Positions 59,659 through 64,000 of a stretch of DNA of 64,000 nucleotides are shown in pieces. Made by a program: the position numbers and the translations under genes. Source of the stretch: Rhizopus sp. PT2906 (taxonomy: Eukaryota; Mucoromycota; Mucoromycetes; Mucorales; Rhizopodaceae); assembly GCA_025529335.1 (NCBI GenBank), contig JAMYHX010000216.1, forward strand, positions 1 to 64,000, given 5' to 3'. The notes under the pieces are model-generated. The model saw nothing but the letters and a program-made list of their open reading frames with translations, was not told the DNA's origin and made no database searches. Every line of letters starts with the position of its first letter. Position 1 is the stretch's first letter.

Positions 59659-62510
59659 TGCTTATTAATAAGATTAAGAATTAAAATGAATTGACAAAAG
59701 ATAGTGAAGGGTTTATATATACTTTGATGTATGCTTAAATGTTTTTGAAATTTACCGTTTCGGTAAAATATTCTAAAGGACTTGAGCATAAGCCTGGAAA
59801 AATTATTAAGATCCATAATTAGCATGAAAAGTTTGTGGCACAGGGGCAATTAGGATTTCAGACATGTCTACTACGGCATTACATCAACTATCGTAATTGG
59901 GAATGAAATGGTAAAATGATTATTGTATATACCAAGGTACAGCTGTATTTGATAATTGCTCCTGAGGTAGCTCCCCTTTATCATACACTGTCTTTTCCTT
60001 TGTGGCATATGTAACTTGAACATGATATAGCATAGAGCATACTATTGTCACTCATCCTTTTTAAACACAGTTGTATCAGCCAATGAAAATCGCTGTATTA
60101 CTCCAAAAATGACTATATTATCTATATTTGAATATTTATTGTCAATTTCTTCCATGGTTTTCTACAGTAAAGAAAATTAAAAGTATTTGGATATATGGTG
60201 TTTAAATCATGTCAACCCTTCCATTAATCTACTAACGAATATCTATTTGATTCCTTTTTGATTACTAGGGTAAATCATTACGGATAAATACTTACTTGAG
60301 ACAAGCCTCCGCATTATTAATTTCGGGTGAATATTTAATACTTGTTCATTGATACTTTGCAGAAAAAGGTATTAAAGGCTTAAAGTAATAAGCGCTATGT
60401 GGTACACTCCATTGATGTATGCTTTGAATAAGTAGAATGGCCATTCAAGGGAGTGAATGAGGCATAAACCTTATATTTCCCCGAGTCTCTGCTTGTCCCA
60501 ATCGAATATTGTTTCATCATTCATTTAATCAACACTGCGTCAAGATTCCTATAGTTTACCCAGACGCTGGAAATCAAATGGAAACTGTAGCAGATGGGCA
60601 TTAATCAATATGGTCACTTTAAGTTTTAATTATTGACGTCAGCGGATCCACGTGCACGGAGCATTAGACCTTTTGACACACCTTTTCATCTAATTGAATA
60701 ATTAACTGTAAGAATCAGCAACAGCTATATATTACATTGTTATATCTAACACACATTTGTCATGCATTGGTTCTATTTCTTTTGCATCGTGTCCCACAGT
60801 ATGACAAGAATTTATCCCTCAAAACAAAATATCCAAACGTCCTGAGATCTTTTGCAGGCTCATTTCTTGTCATTTTGCCATATTTTAAGTTCTCTCTCTC
60901 TCAAAATTAACAATATGTTGACATATTTTCCATTATAATGTGTTGATCGTCGGCTTTGGCCCAGTGATAGTTCGTCGTGTACATTAAGCGTCCGTTTATA
61001 TGCTACAGTAACAGGGTTTTTTCAGTTTGGTTCACATACGGATTTCATTCAATATCTAATCTTTTGTGTACATAATTGAGACATTAAGAACACTTAAAAG
61101 AGACCTGTAGTCAAATACATGGAATACATATTGCTGTGAGAGCAAAATATAAACGGCTACAGTATGCTTCTAAGCTTATGGCTTACTATGGCTTCGATGA
61201 CAATAACAAGGACAGAAAAAGCTTGTAAAATTTGTAAGTTCAAGACTTGTGTAGTAATTAATGCTTGGTTTTTGTGGAAGAGAAGAAAAAATTTATCAAA
61301 TCACTGCTTCATCTACCAGCGGAGGAAATAAGCTACTCAGCTTTTTAGACAACTGAGCAAATCTTCTTCCAAAAAGATAGTAATCAATCCCTTCGACCTG
61401 GTGGAGGCTATCAAGCTAAAAGACTCGTCTGAAGAAAAATTGGCCTTTTTATACTTTTTTGTTGCGTAGTGGTTATGATCTGGGTTGAGCTTCAATTCTT
61501 TATTTGCATGAATTTTGAGGAGTGCGATCCTCATGATGCTTTCTTCCTGAGTAATTTGAAATGAGCAACCATTTGCTTACATTATCATGGAAAGCTCATA
61601 AATATCAATAAAATTCCATTAAAACAAAGGGTATTTCTTAAAAAAGCTAAACTATAACCTTTTAGCGTGCTTAGAGTTTCTTATTTCCAAACAAAATAAA
61701 ATTATGAATGTAACAGTATTTCTTTATTTAAATAAGCTATTTTAGAAATATATGGTATTAATGAATAAAAAAGAAGGGTCTTAATAACATAATTATCACG
61801 TATGAACATATTATTTTGTTGGTGAAAAAAAAAAAGGATAAAAAGAAACAGATCACAGAGACAACACTGTGCACATCTCAAATCTTATATTTAGGACTTT
61901 GAACAGATTTTTATGAATTTAATACCATGTAATCCATACTTGTTATAATTATATGGTTTTTTTAAGAAGGAAAGCAAGATGGTTTATTTCTGACTATACA
62001 TTCAGACAAGCAATTCAGTGTAATTTAATTTAATGGTCATTGTTGCTAAGATTAGGCTCTTCTAACTTTATCAGGTCTTCTTGAATATGATTGAGAATAT
62101 ATTTAGTAGTAAATTTACTCAATATGTATATATTGAATTCTCTACGCTAAAAATCCCTAGATGTATTACAATTCCTTACCTTGCGTATATATTTTTCTTG
62201 AGATAATAAATATTTTTCTTTAGATTTTATTCAAGCAAAGGGACATATGACTTGTATAAAATGAGATTTGTATAATTTTGGAGTGAATAAATGCATAGAT
62301 TACACATAGAGCACAGCTTTGTCTATATGCATTATATGAATGTACCTAGCACATCTCCTTTTTCACTCAAATATACGATCAAAGTATGCTTTACCAAATA
62401 GAAAAGTATTTAAAAATCACAAAAATCACTCGTTTAGTTTATTGATTCAAACAATAAAGGTTTGCGAAGTATGGATATAAATATTCTTACTTCATCTAAA
62501 TCCGGTGACA
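59659..62510. other. Long intergenic AT-rich stretch
   Basis: About 2.9 kb without a convincing gene, tRNA or element. CCACGTGCACGG (60650-60661) contains an E-box-like CACGTG. The open frame at 61534-61337 (minus) shows no motif. Confidence 0.4.
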
Positions 62511-63125
62511 TTAATTACGAGCGAGCTTCTTGGGATGAGCAGGCTTAGTAGTGTGCTTCTTGGGATGAACAGGCTTTGCAGCGTGCTTCTTGGAGTGAGA
62601 AGGCTTTTTCTTATGGTCAACAGGCTCCTTTACTTCACGCTTGTCCTTATCATGAGCAACTTTCTTAGATTTAGCGTGCTTCTTTCGGTGAACAGGCTTC
62701 TTAGTAGTAGTATGCTTCTTAGGATGAGCAGGCTTCTTGACATGGGCCTTCTTGGGAGATCTCTTTTCAATAGGGCTCTCATACTAAATCAAAGCAAAAT
62801 TGTCAGCGTTATATGTTTAATTGTAAATATAAGACAACTTACATCCAAGCAAATTACTTCGCCTGGTTTGATCTTGTCACAGTCAAAGTTCATATTGATC
62901 TTCTTGGTCCACTCAGACAGATGATCCTTGGTAATACTATGCTTACTAGCGATTGATTGGCAACTATCTCCGTTAACCACTATAAGAATGGTGCTTAGAG
63001 TTCATATATAAGATAGTATACAGATATTACATACCTTCATAAGTCTTTCGACAGTGAGATTGATCCAAGGCTTGAACAAGACCAAGGACAGAGAGAGCAG
63101 CGGAAGAGATAACAAAGAGCTTCAT
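62511..63125 (-). CDS. Secreted LysM protein with Lys/His-rich tail
   Basis: Small extracellular, probably chitin- or peptidoglycan-binding protein. Exons: 63125-63035, 62979-62843, 62783-62511; 166 aa. Signal peptide at residues 1-19 (MKLFVISSAALSVLGLVQA). One LysM domain (about residues 25-76) with the VVNGDSCQSIASKHSI start and KIKPGEVICLD end, and Cys residues spaced as in fungal LysM effectors. Exon 3 encodes a 90-residue tail of imperfect repeats (KPVHPKKHTTKPAHPKK), very basic and His-rich, reminiscent of histone-H1-like tails. It could bind anionic wall polymers or metal. An EKR site at the start of the tail might be a Kex2-type cleavage point. No frame defects. Confidence 0.88.
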
Positions 63126-64000
63126 GATAAAAATATTTGCAGAATAAGTGTTGATGAGGAAAGCTGTCAGTGTCTACGATTCTATTCTTTTATATGCGTG
63201 AAGGAATGTCTATTTTTATTTACGTGTAACACGATCAATCCTAAATGCTGGAACCTCTTGGCACATTAGCCTCGTTTTAATTAAACGCATCTGTCAATGA
63301 AAGCTGCCAAGACCAAATATCAGATCCGTAACTATGACATGAACGAAATAGGAGATTCAGTATTACTTTACTATAAATATACTTTACGAATAACGGGTGT
63401 CCTGTATTTGTGGAGCAAGTGAAAAAAAAAAAGAAAGAAAACGATATAACAGATAATTAAGAGATCTTTTGTAACTTGGTCTATATCTATGGATAACTTA
63501 TATTGAGCTTTGTATGTATCTCTTTTGCAGTATGCTGTACGTCTACTTATTCCCTCAAATGCAATCGGACAAGATGTGCTGAGTTTGGGAAATTAGAGTT
63601 AACACAACTTGGTGTAGAGTTATGATATGCCATCTATCCTGTCTTGGCATGATAAGTGACATTAATTAAGCTCCTCTAAAAGCTTTCTCACTTGATTATA
63701 TGGTTACATATTCTAGTTTATCTTGGATTTATTCACAGTAAAGAAACTTAGGTATATTACTGCCTTAAGTCATTTTATTTACATGTTTTACATGCAAATA
63801 TTCATGCTGGTTGTATCTGACAAGCCTATACAAGAAGTATCCGTATATACTCATAATATCTGTGCAGTGTGCTATTTACGGCTCTAGAATATCTGGCTGG
63901 ACGTTTAAAGTAACGCTCAAACTGAATTATTTTCGGTAATGTCGATAATGTCATATGTACACATGCTCTAAAGTTAAAGTAAAGCAACCTGATACTTTTA
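63126..64000. other. Intergenic, promoter of the LysM gene
   Basis: A TATA-like TTTATATG lies near 63190 upstream of the LysM gene. The rest is AT-rich and shows nothing I can support. Confidence 0.5.

Noticed and set aside
1..64000. Search for CRISPR arrays, bacterial operons, rRNA and tRNA genes
   Set aside because: No regularly spaced repeats, Shine-Dalgarno-linked operons, rRNA segments or complete tRNA cloverleafs were seen by eye; a tRNAscan-SE run would settle the tRNA question.

Overview
The window is nuclear DNA of a filamentous fungus, most likely an early-diverging Mucoromycota (Mucorales-type) species. The evidence is AT-rich intergenic DNA, genes with many introns of about 45-70 nt (GTAAGT-like donors, TAG or AAG acceptors), intact genes such as a Gemin5-like protein and an ERMP1-like peptidase, and decayed IS630/Tc1-type transposases and retroelement pieces. 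All exon joins below were read by eye from frame, splice-site and family logic; none is backed by transcripts.

Layout: 1-2.6 kb holds a PHO81/NUC-2-type SPX-ankyrin protein (minus strand, cut by the window edge). 3.4-6.3 kb is a graveyard of mobile-element relics, including a gag-like fragment. 7.2-25.5 kb is a housekeeping block: phenol-hydroxylase-type FAD monooxygenase, ornithine carbamoyltransferase, SET/MYND methyltransferase, GID1/RanBPM-like SPRY-LisH-CTLH protein, phosphoacetylglucosamine mutase, ERMP1-like M28 metallopeptidase, a degraded region with a transposase relic, and methylenetetrahydrofolate reductase. 26-31.5 kb has an intact F-box gene, a decayed paralogue, an isochorismatase-family hydrolase and a COA8-like mitochondrial protein.

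31.7-46.2 kb is the most unusual part. Two UDP-glycosyltransferase genes point outward as a large inverted repeat and enclose a full-size PDR-type ABC transporter and an HSL-type esterase. The last 1,041 bp of the two UGT copies (end of CDS plus 3' flank) appear identical while their 5' halves have diverged, which suggests recent gene conversion. The plus-strand copy carries a one-base frameshift in a T run. Esterase, glycosyltransferase and efflux pump together look like a compact detoxification island.

46.2-50.7 kb holds relics, a possible solo LTR or non-coding transcript, and a nucleotide-sugar transporter with a 4-nt coding first exon. 50.7-55.1 kb is a divergent RNA-biology pair (exosome RRP40 and a Gemin5-like WD protein). 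56.4-59.7 kb is an NRPS-like adenylation-carrier-reductase gene, and 62.5-63.1 kb is a small secreted LysM protein with a Lys/His-rich tail. The remaining stretches are AT-rich and show nothing I can support.
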